A stretch of 64,000 nucleotides of DNA, from contig NC_058190.1 of NCBI RefSeq assembly GCF_907165205.1, forward strand, positions 17,802,001-17,866,000. The letters are read 5' to 3'. The notes beneath the pieces are model-generated. The model was given only the letters and a program-made list of their open reading frames with translations. It did no database searches and had not been told where the DNA came from. The stretch is from Coccinella septempunctata (taxonomy: Eukaryota; Arthropoda; Insecta; Coleoptera; Coccinellidae). Below, in pieces: positions 1-11,445 of the stretch. A program made the translations under genes and the position numbers. The stretch's first letter is position 1. Each line of letters opens with the position of its first letter.

Positions 1-780
1 CGTAAGGCCAAGTACATCTCCACACTGGATCTGAAACAAGGATACTGGCAGATACCGTTAGCAAAGGAAAGCCGTCCGATTACTGCCTTCACAGTTCCAG
101 GAAGGGGAATGTTCCAGTTCACCGTCATGCCGTTTGGTCTTCCCGCTAGTCCAGCCAGAGATTCTTAGATACCGTTATTGGCCCAGAAATGGAACCGGAG
201 GCGTTCGCTTACCTGGACGACATAGTTGTCCTGGGGGAAACTTTCGAGGAGCACCTAGAGAATTTAAGAGAAGTATTCCGGCGGTTGAGAGAAAGCCAAT
301 CTTCGTCTCAATCCCGAAAAGTGTGACTTTGTGCGAGAATCCCTAAAATACCTAGGACATGTCGTTACCTCCGAAGGAATCCGTACCGACCCGGATAAAG
401 TTTCCTCTATCGTAGCATTCCCAGCGCCGAAAACCATCCGTGAATTGCGCCGTTTTCTGGGAGTTGCTAGCTGGTACCGCCGTTTTATAGAGAACTTTTC
501 CGATGTCGTTTCACCGTTAACTCACCTGTTAAAGAAGAAACCACGTTGGAAGTGGGGTGAGGAACAACAAAAAGCGTTCGACCTCCTGAAACAAAAACTG
601 ACCGAATCACCGATACTGGACTGTCCGGATTTCAATCAACCGTTCGTCCTGCAAACCGACGCCAGTGACGTAGGCCTTGGAGGAGCCCTGACCCATGTTC
701 TTGATGGAGAGGAAAGGGTAATCGCCTATGTCAGCCGTACCTTGAACACCGCCGAAAGAAATTACTCCGTGTCCGATAAA
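1..780 (+). pseudogene. Ty3/gypsy pol fragment (RT and RNase H), left arm
   Basis: The window opens inside a reverse transcriptase: the first codons read as the palm segment STLDLKQGYWQIPL. The catalytic YLDD box lies at 210-221. A frameshift near 140-165 separates MPFGL from the following part, and another near 300 breaks the thumb region before a readable stretch at 331-780 (KYLGHVVTSEGIRTDPDKV, then the RNase H start TDASDVGLGG). The frame stops at 778-783, where the satellite array begins, so the rest of RNase H and all of integrase are missing. The same lesions occur in the right arm, so the copy was dead before it was duplicated. Confidence 0.9.
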
Positions 781-3700
781 TGATTTCAATATCTGAGGAA
801 TTATTGGATCAATTCGACCCAAATCTTGAAACTGCACATAGTTTTCGAATTGAGATGCACATGTTGAACTTCAGTTCGATAGTTCTGATAGGAATTGAGA
901 TTTCAGTGGTCAATTCCGCAAAGCGTGATTTCAATTCCTCAATAACTGTTGGATCAATTCGACCCAAATCTTGAATCTGCACACAGTTTTCGAATTGAGA
1001 TGCACATGTTGAATTTCAGTTCGATAGTTCAGATAGGAAATGAGATTTCAGTGGACGATTCGCTAAAGTATGATTTCAATTCCTAAGGAACTATTGGATC
1101 AAGTCGACCCAAATCTTGAAACTGCACACAGTTTTCGAATTGAAATGCAAATGTTGAATTTCTGTTCGATAGTTCAGATAGGAATCGAGATTTCGGTGGT
1201 CAATTCGGCAAAGTGTGATATCAGTTCCTCAAAAACTGTTGGATCAATTCGAACCATATCTCGAAACTACACATAGTTTTCGAATTGAGATGCAAATGTT
1301 GAATTTCAGTTCTACAGTTCTGATAGGAATTGAGATTTCAGTGGTCGATTCCACAAAGTATGATTTCAATACCTGAGGAATTATTGGATCAATTCGACCC
1401 AAATCTTGAAACTGCACATAGTTTTCGAATTGAGATGCACATGTTGAACTTCAGTTCGATAGTTCTGATAGGCATTGAGATTTCAGTGGTCAATTCCTCA
1501 ATAACTGTTGGATCAATTCGACCCAAATCTCCAAACTGTACACAGTTACCGAATTGAGATGCACATGTTGAATTTCAGTTCGATAGTTCAGATAGGAAAT
1601 GAGATTTCAGTGGACGATTCGCTAAAGTATGATTTCAATTCCTAAGGAACTATAGGATAAAGTCGACCCAAATCTTGAAACTGCACACAGTTTTCGAATT
1701 GAAATGCACATGTTGAACTTCAGTTCGATAGTTCTGATAGGAATTGAGATTTCAGTGGTCAATTCGGCAAAGTGTGATATCAATTCCTCAATAACTGTTG
1801 GATCAATTCGACCCAAATCTTGAAACTGTACACAGTTTTCGAATTGAGAAGCACATGTTGAATTTCAGTTCGATAGTTCAGATAGGAATTGAGATTTCGG
1901 TGGTCAATTCGGCAAAGTGTGATTTCAATACCTGAGGAATAATTGGATCAATTCGACCCAAATCTTGAAACTGCACATAGTTTTCGAATTGAGATGCACA
2001 TGTTGAACTTCAGTTCGATAGTTCTGATAGGAATTGAGATTTCAGTGGTCAATTCAGCAAAGTGTGATATCAATTCCTCAATAACTGTTGGATCAATTCG
2101 ACCCAAATCTTGAAACTGTACACAGTTTTCGAATTGAGAAGCACATGTTGAATTTCAGTTCGATAGTTCAGATAGGAAATGAGATTTCAGTGGACGATTC
2201 GCTTAAGTATGATTTCAATTCCTAAGGAACTATTGGATAAAGTCGACCCAAATCTTGAAACTGCACACAGTTTTCGAATTGAAATGCACATGTTGAATTT
2301 CAGTTCGATAGTTCAGATAGGAATTGAGATTTCGGTGGTCAATTCGGCAAAGTGTGATTTCAATACCTGAGGAATTATTGGATCAATTCGACCCAAATCT
2401 TGAAACTGCACATAGTTTTCGAATTGAGATGCACATGTTGAACTTCAGTTCGATAGTTCTGATAGGAATTGAGATTTCAGTGGTCAATTCGGCAAAGTGT
2501 GATATCAATTCCTCAATAACTGTTGGATCAATTCGACCCAAATCTTGAAACTGCACACAGTTTTTGAATTGAGATGCACATGTTGAATTTCAGTTCGATA
2601 GTTCTGATAGGAATTGAGATTTTTGTGGTCGATTCGACAAAGTATCATTTCAATTCCTGAGGAACTATTGGATCAGTTCGAGCCATATCTCGAAACTGTA
2701 CACAGTTTTCGAATCGAGATGCACATGTTGAATTTCAGTTCGAAAGTTCTGAAGGAATTGAGATTTCAGAAGTCGATTCGACAAAGTATCATTTCAATTC
2801 CTAAGGAACTATTGAATCAGTTCGACCCAAATCTCGAAACTGTACACAGTTTTCGAATTGGGATGCACATGTTGAATTTCAGTTCGATAGTTCAGATAGG
2901 AAATGAGATTTCAGTGGACGATTCGCTAAAGTATGATTTCAATTCCTAAGGAACTATTGGATCAAGTCGACCCAAATCTTGAAACTGCACACAGTTTTCG
3001 AATTGAAATGCACATGTTGAATTTCAGTTCGATAGTTCAGATAGGAATTGAGATTTCGGTGGTCAATTCGGCAAAGTGTGATTTCAATACCTGAGGAATA
3101 ATTGGATCAATTCGACCCAAATCTTGAAACTGCACATAGTTTTCGAATTGAGATGCACATGTTGAACTTCAGTTCGATAGTTCTGATAGGAATTGAGATT
3201 TCAGTGGTCAATTCGGCAAAGTGTGATATCAATTCCTCAATAACTGTTGGATCAATTCGACCCAAATCTTGAAACTGTACACAGTTTTCGAATTGAGATG
3301 CACATGTTGAATTTCAGTTCGATAGTTCAGATAGGAAATGAGATTTCAGTGGACGATTCGCTAAAGTATGATTTCAATTCCTAAGCAACTATTGGATCAA
3401 GTCGACCCAAATCTTGAAACTGCACACAGTTTTCGAATTGAAATGCACATGTTGAACTTCAGTTCGATAGTTCTGATAGGCATTGAGATTTCAGTGGTCA
3501 ATTCCTCAATAACTGTTGGATCAATTCGACCCAAATCTCCAAACTGTACACAGTTTCCGAATTGGGATGCACATGTTGAATTTCAGTTCGATAGTTCAGA
3601 TAGGAAATGAGATTTCAGTACACGATTCGCTAAAGTATGATTTCAATTCCTAAAGAACTATTGGATCAAGTCGACCAAGATCTTGAAACTGCACACAGTT

Positions 3701-6114
3701 TTCGAATTGAGATGCACATGTTGAATTTCAGTTCGATAGTTCAGATAGGAATTGAGATTTCAGTGCTCGATTCGACTAAGCATCATTTCAATTCCTGAGG
3801 AACTATTGGATCAGTTCGACCCAAATCTCAAAACTGTACACAGTTTTTGAATTGAGGTGCACATGTTGAATTTCAGTTCGATAGTTCACATAGGAATTGA
3901 GATTTCAATGGTCAATTCGGCAAAGTATGATTTCAATTCCTAACTAACTATTGGATCAATTCGACCCAAATCTTGAAACTGCACACAGTTTTCGAATTGA
4001 GATGCACATGTTGAATTTCAGTTCGATAGTTCAGATAGGAATTGAGATTTCAGTAATAAATTCGGCAAAGTGTGATATCAATTCCTCAAAATCTGTTGGA
4101 TCAATTCGACGCAAATCTCGAAACTGTACACAGTTTTCGAATTGAGATGCACATGTTGAATTTCAGTTCGATAGTTCAGATAGGAAATGAGATTTCAGTG
4201 GACGATTCGCTAAAGTATGATTTCAATTCCTAAGGAACTTTTGGATCAAGTCGACCCAAATCTTGAAACTGCACACAGTTTTAGAATTGAAATGCAAATG
4301 TTGAATTTCTGTTCGATAGTTCAGATAGGAAATGAGATTTCGGTGGTCAATTCGGCAAAGTGTGAAATCAGTTCCTCAAAAACTGTCGGATCAATTCGAA
4401 CCATATCTCGAAACTACACATAGTTTTCGAATTGAGATGCATATGTTGAATTTCAGTTCGATAGTTCTGATAGGAATTGAGATTTCAGTGGTCGATTCCA
4501 CAAAGTATGATTTCAATACCTGAGGAATTATTGGATCAATTCGACCCAAATCTTGAAACTGCACATAGTTTTCGAATTGAGATGCACATGTTGAACTTCA
4601 GTTCGATAGTTCTGATAGGAATTTAGATATCAGTGGTCAATTCCTCAATAACTGTTGAATCAATTCGACCCAAATCTCGAAACTGTACACAGTTTCCGAA
4701 TTGAGATGCACATGTTGAATTTCAGTTCGATAGTTCAGATAGGAAATGAGATTTCAGTGGAAGATTCGCTAAAGTATGATTTCAATTCCTAAAGAACTAT
4801 TGGATCAAGTCGACCCAGATCTTTGAACTGCACACAGTTTTCGAATTGAGATGCACATGTTGAATTTCAGTTCGATAGTTCAGATAGGAATTGAGATTTC
4901 AGTGGTCGATTCGCTAAAGTATGATTTCAATTCCTAAGGAACTATTGGATCAAGTCGACCCAAATCTTGAAACTGCACACAGTTTTTGAATTGAGATGCA
5001 CATGTTGAATTTCAGTTCGATAGTTCAGATAGGAATTGAGATTTCAGTGATCGATTCGACGAAGTATGATTTAAATACCTAAGGAATTATTGGATCAATT
5101 CGACCCAAATCTTGAAACTGCACATAGTTTTCGAATTGAGATGCACATGTTGAACTTCAGTTCGATAGTTCTGATAGGAATTGAGTTTTTAGTGCTCGAT
5201 TCGACAAAGTATCATTTCAATTCCTAAGGAACTATTGGATCAGTTCGACCCAAATCTCAAAACTGTACACAGTTTTTGAATTGAGATGCACATGTTGAAT
5301 TTCAATTCGATAGTTCTGATAGGAATTGAGATTTCTGTGGTCGATTCGACAAAGTATCATTTCAATTCCTGAGGAACTATTGGATCAGTTCGAACCATAT
5401 CTCGAAACTATACACAGTTTTCGAATCGAGATGCACATGTTGAATTTCAGTTCGAAAGTTCTGAAGGTATTGAGATTTCAGTAGTCGATTCGACAAAGTA
5501 TCATTTCAATTCCCAAGGAACTATTGGATCAATTCGACCCAAATCTCGAAACTGTACACAGTTTTCGAATTGAGATGCACATGTTGAACTTCAGTTCGAT
5601 AGTTCACATAGGAATTGAGATTTCAATGGTCAATTCGGCAAAGTGTGATATCAGTTCCTCAAAAACTGTTGGATCAATTCGACCCAAATCTTTAAACTGC
5701 ACACAGTTTTTGAATTGAGATGCACATGTTGAATTTCAGTTCGATAGTTCAGATAGGAATTGAGATTTCAGTGATCGATTCGACGAAGTATGATTTAAAT
5801 ACCTAAGGAATTATTGGATCAATTCGACCCAAATCTTGAAACTGCACATAGTTTTCGAATTGAGATGCACATGTTGAACTTCAGTTCGATAGTTCTGATA
5901 GGAATTGAGATTTCAGTGCTCGATTCGACAAAGTATCATTTCAATTCCTAAGGAACTATTGGATCAGTTCGACCCAAATCTCAAAACTGTACACAGTTTT
6001 TGAATTGAGATGCACATGTTGAATTTCAATTCGATAGTTCTGATAGGAATTGAGATTTCTGTGGTCGATTCGACAAAGTATCATTTCAATTCCTGAGGAA
6101 CTATTGGATCAGTT
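781..6114 (+). repeat. ~145 bp satellite array, left arm (about 37 units)
   Basis: Head-to-tail units of about 145 bp run without a break. Each unit has recognisable blocks: GATTTCAATTCCTRAGGAAC, then GGATCAATTCGACCCAAATC, then CAGTTTTCGAATTGAGATGC, then ACATGTTGAATTTCAGTTCG. Units differ by scattered substitutions, and some are shortened by a deletion that removes about 29 bp. The unit length is not a multiple of three, so the reading frame rotates from one unit to the next and the many 60-111 codon frames are chance products. The array starts directly at the broken gypsy RNase H and ends just before a poly-T stretch at 6121. Confidence 0.95.
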
Positions 6115-6540
6115 ATCGACTTTTTTTTTATCTCTGCCGTTATCTGCAATCCACATTGTTTTTATGCTGAATTCGGTGTGTTTTTGTGACGGAAAAACAA
6201 CGCCAAATGTAGAAAGACACTTTTTCTTTGTTTTGGATTATTACGGCAGAGAACTGATGGCAATTTCAATTTTACGGAATTTGAATTAAATTTTTCAGCA
6301 TCGGAAAAATATTTCCAAAATGAAACGGAATAACTATATCAAAACTGAAATCTCCATTAGACGGTGTTGCATTGCTTCAACTGGAAAGCTCAGGGAAACG
6401 GACATTTAAAACGAGGCTTGATTTTTATTTAAAACAATCAAGTATCGTTACACATCTTAACGAAGCCGTAATGCTACTTCGGAATATTTCGAGTCAGTCC
6501 TGTGAGTATGGCACGACTTCGTGAGTAACGAACAACAGAG
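6115..6540. other. Non-coding spacer with a short inverted repeat
   Basis: No convincing gene is present. A ten-base inverted repeat (TCTCTGCCGT at about 6132 and ACGGCAGAGA at about 6241) bounds roughly 120 bp and could be a tiny MITE or a hairpin. The rest is AT-rich and leads into the Helitron N-terminal region. The same stretch appears inverted at 37932-38357. Confidence 0.5.
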
Positions 6541-7446
6541 TAAAGAGAGGCAGTACGTCGAACTACTCAGATGGATATGAGACAGCTTCGAGCTAATCGT
6601 AATCGAACGAGAAAGAATCCAAATATTAATTTGAAAGGAATAGCTTTTCAATATGATAGTTCAATCGACTACAGCTCTCACGATTCCGTCGTGATTGGCC
6701 CGATGGAAGTAGTATGCTGCTATTGCTATGCATTGAGGTGAAATTGCCATTATTGCCTCCTCCACCTGAACACTTGAATTCTCTCCTCCGTGGAGCAACA
6801 TCCGAATCAAGACACTTCCTATCGATCACACAAAAAACAATGGGTGTTTCCAAATGACTTCATTTGGAGCAGATATAATTCAAGAACGTGGATTCAATCC
6901 AGCATTTAAGGTAAGAATATAATGTTAACATTAATGATTTCAAATCACTTATTTTGTCTTACCTTTCTGCTATTTAGATCCAAGGCCAGATTCACCATCG
7001 AATTGGATTATTACAACCACTCGAAGATGCACAGCATAAATTTCTCCAAATTTACTTCATAGGCAATATGGATGATCCACTTGATGAACGTCAATCTATT
7101 GATGCAGTTGTAAGAAGAATAATTCTTCAAGATTTTCAGCAAATACTTCATGAACATCATGCATTGGTTCGATTGTTCAAAACTGCTTTGGAACGTATGC
7201 CAAGTGAAGATCACAAGATATTGATTAGAGCAGATAAACGACCTGTTGGAGCACATGAACGCCAATTCAACGCCCCTACTATAGACGAAGTGGCATTGTG
7301 ATTGTAGGTGAAAACTTGGAAATGCATGATATTGTTCTTACGCGACACAATACTGGAGAATTGCAACTAATATTCGAAACACACCGTTCATACGATGCTC
7401 TGCAATTCCCGCTAATATTTTGGAGAGGTGATGATAATAATATCAA
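6540..7446 (+). pseudogene. Helitron Rep/helicase N-terminal region, left arm
   Basis: Readable pieces match the N-terminal part of insect Helitron Rep-helicase proteins: a KLPLLPPPPEHLNSLL segment at about 6740-6790, then MTSFGADIIQERGFNPAFK, then QGQIHHRIGLLQPLEDAQHK, then a long helical stretch at 7068-7301 with ALVRLFKTALERMPS and ADKRPVGAHERQFNAP. A 67 bp intron with donor GTAAG at 6911 and acceptor TTTAG ending at 6977 joins NPAFK to IQGQI in frame, so the original gene was spliced. Frameshifts and stops near 6840 and 7302 make it a pseudogene. It ends at an AT-rich junction with the R4/Dong-like element. The HUH and Tyr motifs lie elsewhere, at 24.4-24.9 kb. Confidence 0.85.
6911..6977 (+). 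other. Intron in the Helitron Rep gene
   Basis: The donor GTAAGAATAT follows the codons for NPAFK, and the acceptor CTATTTAG precedes IQGQIHHR. Splicing gives an open and family-like reading. The reverse-complement copy lies at 37495-37561. Confidence 0.75.
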
Positions 7447-7454
7447 TATCAATT

Positions 7455-8959
7455 AATATAACTGTCTTCCAACGATGTACAAATTAATAACATCGTGCAT
7501 TTCAAACCGAATCCACAACCATTGCGAAAGGAATAACATCATCGCCATGCAACAGAAAGGATACACCAAAGACAGCCGAGGGTGCAAAGAACAACTAATA
7601 ATAGATTCAGTTATCTGCAATCAAGCGTTCTCCAAGCAAAGGAATCTTTACGCTGCGTACATAGACTACAAAAAAGCATTCGATTCTATACCTCACGAAT
7701 GGCTCTTGACGATCTTGAAGATTTACAAGGTGGATCCCAATATTGTTAAGTTCCTGAAAAACGCCATGTCAACCTGGCGTACTAGTATGAAAGCAGCAGA
7801 TTGCTTCATTACAACAGGACCTATTCCAATAAGACGCGGAATTTTCCAAGGAGACTCGCTGAGCCCTCTGTGGTCCTGCATGGCCCTGAATCCCTTGTCT
7901 CATAGATTGAATTCTACGGACTACGGATTTTCCATCAAGAGTGGCAGTAGAACTATGATGAAACTGAATCATCTCCTTTACATGGACGATTTGAAACTCT
8001 TCGCATCTACCAAAAAACAAATGCAACTGATGCTGAAAATGGTGGAAGGATTCTCGGAAGACATCAAAATGAAGTTTGGACTAGAAAAATGTCGACTGCC
8101 AAACATAACGAGAGGGAAAATAGAAGATGGTACGTTCAAACTCAAGGAAGGTGCAGAAATTGAAGCATACAAGTATCTAGGCATAAAACAGGCAAGAAAA
8201 ATCAATCAGACCCAGATGAAGAAAGAATTAACGGAGGAGTTCACCCGAAGATTGAGGAGGATAATGAGAACTGGTCTTAACAGCAAGAATCTGATAAAAG
8301 CGATTAACACCTACGCTTGCTCGGCGCTGAGCTATTCTTTTGGTATTATCTCTTGGACGACCACCGATTTAGCAGCTTTACAGAGAAAAATAAGGACGAT
8401 GCTGACTAAACACAATAAACATCACCCCAAAAGCTCAATAGAACGGACAGAGCTGCCACGACATCTTGGGGGTAGAGAAATTGTTGATTTGTCCAACCGT
8501 ATGTCCCAGGAAATTGAAGGACGTCGAAAATATTTCTTGAGCAAGGCAGCTTCGTCAGAACTCCATCGAGTAGTTTGTGTTGCTGATACTTCCACACCGT
8601 TAAAGCTACACCAGGATCACTTGGAAACCGTCGAACACTCTGCAGAAAGTAAAATGCAGAAACTGATTGGCAAACCTTTGCATGGAAGGCACCGGAACGA
8701 GGTCAACCATGATTACGTCGACATATCTGCGTCGAACTACTGGTTGACTTCCGGAAGGTTGTTTCCTGAGACAGAGGGCTTCATGCTCGCCATCCAGGAT
8801 CAGGTGATTCCAACAAGAAATTACATGAAATACATCGCCAAGGATGCCTCAGTGGCGGATGATAGCTGTCGTTATGGCTGTGCGACACATGAAACTATCC
8901 AGCACATCACCGGGGGATGTCAGAAGTTCGCGGGCACGGAGTACAAAAATAGACATGAT
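7455..8959 (+). pseudogene. R4/Dong-like non-LTR retrotransposon, truncated at both ends
   Basis: An open frame begins at NCLPTMYKL, in the middle of the finger domain, so the element is 5'-truncated. It contains the RT motifs AYIDYKKAFDSIPH, GIFQGDSLSPL and the catalytic YMDD (7979-7990). Near its end lies the CRYGCATHETIQHITGGC zinc motif that in R2/R4/Dong-type elements precedes a restriction-like endonuclease. The frame leaves the family sequence after NRHD at 8959, where the inverted repeat ends, so the endonuclease is absent. The right-arm copy keeps it. At protein level this copy differs from the right copy at very few residues (for example Met for Ile at residue 105). Confidence 0.9.
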
Positions 8960-9090
8960 CCCTGTGACGTATGGAATTGATCAATCCGAGGGTGATCCAT
9001 GGTTTCAACTTGCGATTCCTACTTGTTATAACGTTCAACCTCGAATGTAGCTCGACGTACATTTTGAATTTAGACAAAATTGCTCATCAC
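8960..9090. other. Unassigned junction sequence at the inner end of the left arm
   Basis: This short stretch lies between the inverted-repeat breakpoint and the endonuclease fragment. I recognise nothing in it. It does not continue either neighbouring element, as expected for filler or deletion at a rearrangement breakpoint. Confidence 0.4.
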
Positions 9091-10108
9091 CCACCTGGGG
9101 ATCCCGTTCCGCGAAAATCTCTTGCCAGTTCTCCCCTGCAAGGGTTCGATTCAACTGTTCATAGTTAATTATTGTTTGTATGTTTAACTTATATTGTTCC
9201 TCCTTTCGCTCCTTGAAGCTGAAACTTAGAAAACTCAGAAAAAGCATATTGTGATCAGTTAGATTTAATTTAATCACCGCCGGTTTAACGCCAATGTCTC
9301 CTCGACCGGTCCTCACAAATGCATGATCTAAAGTAGATGGCTTCTGCGATTCAATATCTCTTGTAGGCTTATTAATATAAGAATTGAACCCAAATCCTTT
9401 CAGAAGACCCAAATAATCATTCAAACTAGTCGAAGCAGTTGAAACATCTCTTTCCAATAAATTTATATTAATATCCCCAATGAACAATTCCACCCTCTGC
9501 TTTTGAAACTTAATCTGTGATAAAACTTCAGCTAATTCCGATATATACAAGTTTTTATTAATAGAAGGTGGTCTATATGAAGCTATAACTCCGAAAGCAA
9601 TATCCTTTATATCTAAGGTCATTCTTATTAGTTTAGTCTCTGTTAGTTCAATTATGCTTTCCTCGTATTCGATTGTCTCCCTTATGTACACCACCAAGCC
9701 GTCATTCTGATTGATTATAGAATTATTATATAGTACATTGAAATTTGGAATATTAAAATAACCGGTCTCATGTAAATTCCACGTCTCCGAGAGAACAATT
9801 AAATCTATATTTTCTATACCGTAATCATTTAAATAAATCAATAGTTCATCGAAGTTGTGATTCAAGCTTCTAATATTCAGATGTACAATATTCAAATTAT
9901 GGTCTCTCGAGACATTTTCAGCCCTTAAGGCTTCCAAGGACTCATATTCTTTGGTCTCAATCTCTTCAGCATTGAGAAATTCAAAATTATCAATCTCTAT
10001 GGAAATATAAAGTATGAAATTACAGAAAAACAAGCAAATTAATGAACGAGTCTCAAAGTGCCGAAAGCGAACAAAATATGCAAAATTATCCATGACGATT
10101 CTCCACAT
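9035..10108 (-). pseudogene. CR1/Jockey-type ORF2, APE endonuclease part only
   Basis: The open frame encodes an apurinic-type endonuclease domain of a non-LTR retrotransposon. Visible motifs in order are LNIVHLNIRSL, IDLIVLSETW, IASYRPPS, FIGDININLL, TLDHAFVR and LTDHNMLFLSF, which carry the Asn, Glu, Asp, Asp and His positions of the EEP fold. The N-terminal about 60 residues include a hydrophobic stretch. The last residues after about 9090 look unrelated, and no reverse transcriptase follows. The element is therefore cut at its 3' side, which is unusual for target-primed insertion and more like a deletion or rearrangement. ORF1 lies upstream at 10216-10842. Confidence 0.85.
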
Positions 10109-10215
10109 CTTATATGCAAAATTGACAAGCAGATTTAGAAAAGGAAAACAATTTCAGGAAAAAAAAAACATAACAAACAAACAAGGTAAAATAATTTCGA
10201 CTTTTCGAACCCAGA

Positions 10216-10842
10216 TTATTTCAGACTATTCAGCTCCTCATAGTTTCTTATCTTCTTCACAGCTGCATTGATATTCGCAAAAATAACACCATTGAAAGAC
10301 CATACATTAGCCCTTCCAAAGACAGTTCTCGTTTCATTCATCAACTCGAGTCGATTTCTTGTTAGATCCTCGCAGACGAACACTTTCCTATCTTTAAACT
10401 TCTTGAGGTTCTTCAAGACTGTCATTTTATTCTCATTATTTCCAAATTTAATAATTACTGGTCTATTTTTACCATCCTTTACCTCCTTCCCAATCCGATG
10501 AGCCTGTATATCGGAGATAGATATGTTAGGAAGCGAACACTTGAGAACGTCAACAGCCTTATTCAAGATGTTTTCCACTTTCTCATCGGGAATTCCATGT
10601 ATACAAATATTATTTATTTTTTGAATTTGTTCACTTCTGTCCACCTTTTCTTCAAGAAAGTTGATTTTGGCTTGTAAATTCCGTACAACTTCTTCGGTTT
10701 CCCTCCTGTGGTTCTCGAATTTGTCGTTTATCGATTTGAACAAATTCGCAAGAAAATTATCATCGGTAAATACTTCCATGATTGTTTCCTTAATTAGTTG
10801 TTTCAACTCGGACTTCTCCTGTTGAGCCCTAGTCGGAGCCAT
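10216..10842 (-). CDS. Non-LTR retrotransposon ORF1 protein
   Basis: An intact 208-codon frame starts at ATG 10842. The N-terminal third is charged and heptad-like (EVVRNLQAKINFLEEKVDRS), consistent with a coiled coil. The rest resembles the RRM-plus-C-terminal-domain layout of L1/CR1-type ORF1 RNA chaperones: NNICIHGIPDEK, SDIQAHRIGK, RPVIIKFGN and KVFVCEDLTRNRLELM. It lies about 110 bp upstream of the endonuclease frame on the same strand, as expected for ORF1-ORF2 order. No stops are seen, although the element as a whole is truncated. Confidence 0.8.
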   Translation of the reverse strand: MAPTRAQQEKSELKQLIKETIMEVFTDDNFLANLFKSINDKFENHRRETEEVVRNLQAKINFLEEKVDRSEQIQKINNICIHGIPDEKVENILNKAVDVLKCSLPNISISDIQAHRIGKEVKDGKNRPVIIKFGNNENKMTVLKNLKKFKDRKVFVCEDLTRNRLELMNETRTVFGRANVWSFNGVIFANINAAVKKIRNYEELNSLK

Positions 10843-11164
10843 TTTCTACCGTAAAATCTGACTTGATACCTTCTCATTATTTTGTATTAACAAATTTCTG
10901 GAGCACGTCACGGATACTTGTTTACTCGGCGAGTGTCATATGGAATTTTCAGTGACAATGACAGTAAAGGAAGCTTTGAGCTTAAAGTGACTTCAAATTT
11001 TATTATGAAACTGGACGTTATTTTTTTTTTAGATAATCTTCGAAGAACTGAAAACCTTATATTTGGCGACAAGGACTGTGTTGTGGGAAAACCTTGTCAG
11101 TAACAAAAATTATGAATAAGGCCAGTGAAAATCACTAAAATCTGGTGAATGCATTATAGTCCAA
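10843..11164. other. Probable 5' UTR of the CR1-like element, then unassigned sequence
   Basis: No gene is seen. The part next to the ORF1 start is likely untranslated leader. The boundary to the terminal repeat at 11165 is not marked by any duplication that I can identify. Confidence 0.35.
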
Positions 11165-11445
11165 GAGGCAGCGTCAAAAAAGTCTCTGAATTTATTAAGC
11201 CTTTTTTTTTCTCAGGTGATAACAATCATAATATACAATAAAATGCTGCGGTAAGTCAAGTGGATATTAGAACAGGTGCCTCAGATGCGCGGTCAAATAT
11301 GTCATGATCACCGACATATAATAATAAAATCAATTTCTTAAGGCTGAAACTTTATAAGCCCTTGTTTTCTTGTATTTAAATCAAAATTATGATAATCAGT
11401 CAACGTCCAATCGGGACACAGCTGGTCAGTCAGCTTTAATGTGCG
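11165..11445 (+). repeat. Left ~280 bp terminal inverted repeat
   Basis: This block is about 85% identical to the reverse complement of 20469-20745. Both outer ends read GAGGCAGMGYC followed by an A-run and AGTCT, and both inner ends read CAGTCAGCTTTAATGYGCG. It has the form of a long terminal inverted repeat bounding 9.6 kb. I could not identify a target-site duplication. Confidence 0.8.

Larger units (their letters stand above)
1..8959 (+). repeat. Left arm of a ~9 kb inverted repeat
   Basis: This arm is the reverse complement of 35513-44745. Paired positions add up to 44746 near the outer end, 44761 in the outer part of the satellite array and 44472 from about 3.9 kb inward. Two indels therefore separate the arms: 15 bp near position 955, and 289 bp (two satellite units) between 3610 and 3951. 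Spot comparison of coding parts shows only scattered single-base differences, for example four in the first 780 bases, so identity is about 99%. The inner end falls inside an R4/Dong-like ORF just after 8959. The outer end is the window edge, so the true arm may be longer. It could be a real segmental inversion-duplication or an assembly artefact. Confidence 0.95.

Noticed and set aside
781..6114. Many 60-111 codon frames with repeated motifs such as ISIPEELLDQFDPNLE
   Set aside because: They are translations of the ~145 bp satellite. The unit is not a multiple of three, the frame rotates and stops at unit edges, and no start or splice signal is shared.
781..6114. Possible CRISPR array
   Set aside because: The repeats are contiguous 145 bp units with no unique spacers, in a eukaryotic transposon setting.
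7769..8205. Minus-strand frames inside the R4/Dong-like ORF
   Set aside because: They are antisense shadows of a well-supported RT frame. The same holds for 36267-36703 in the other arm.
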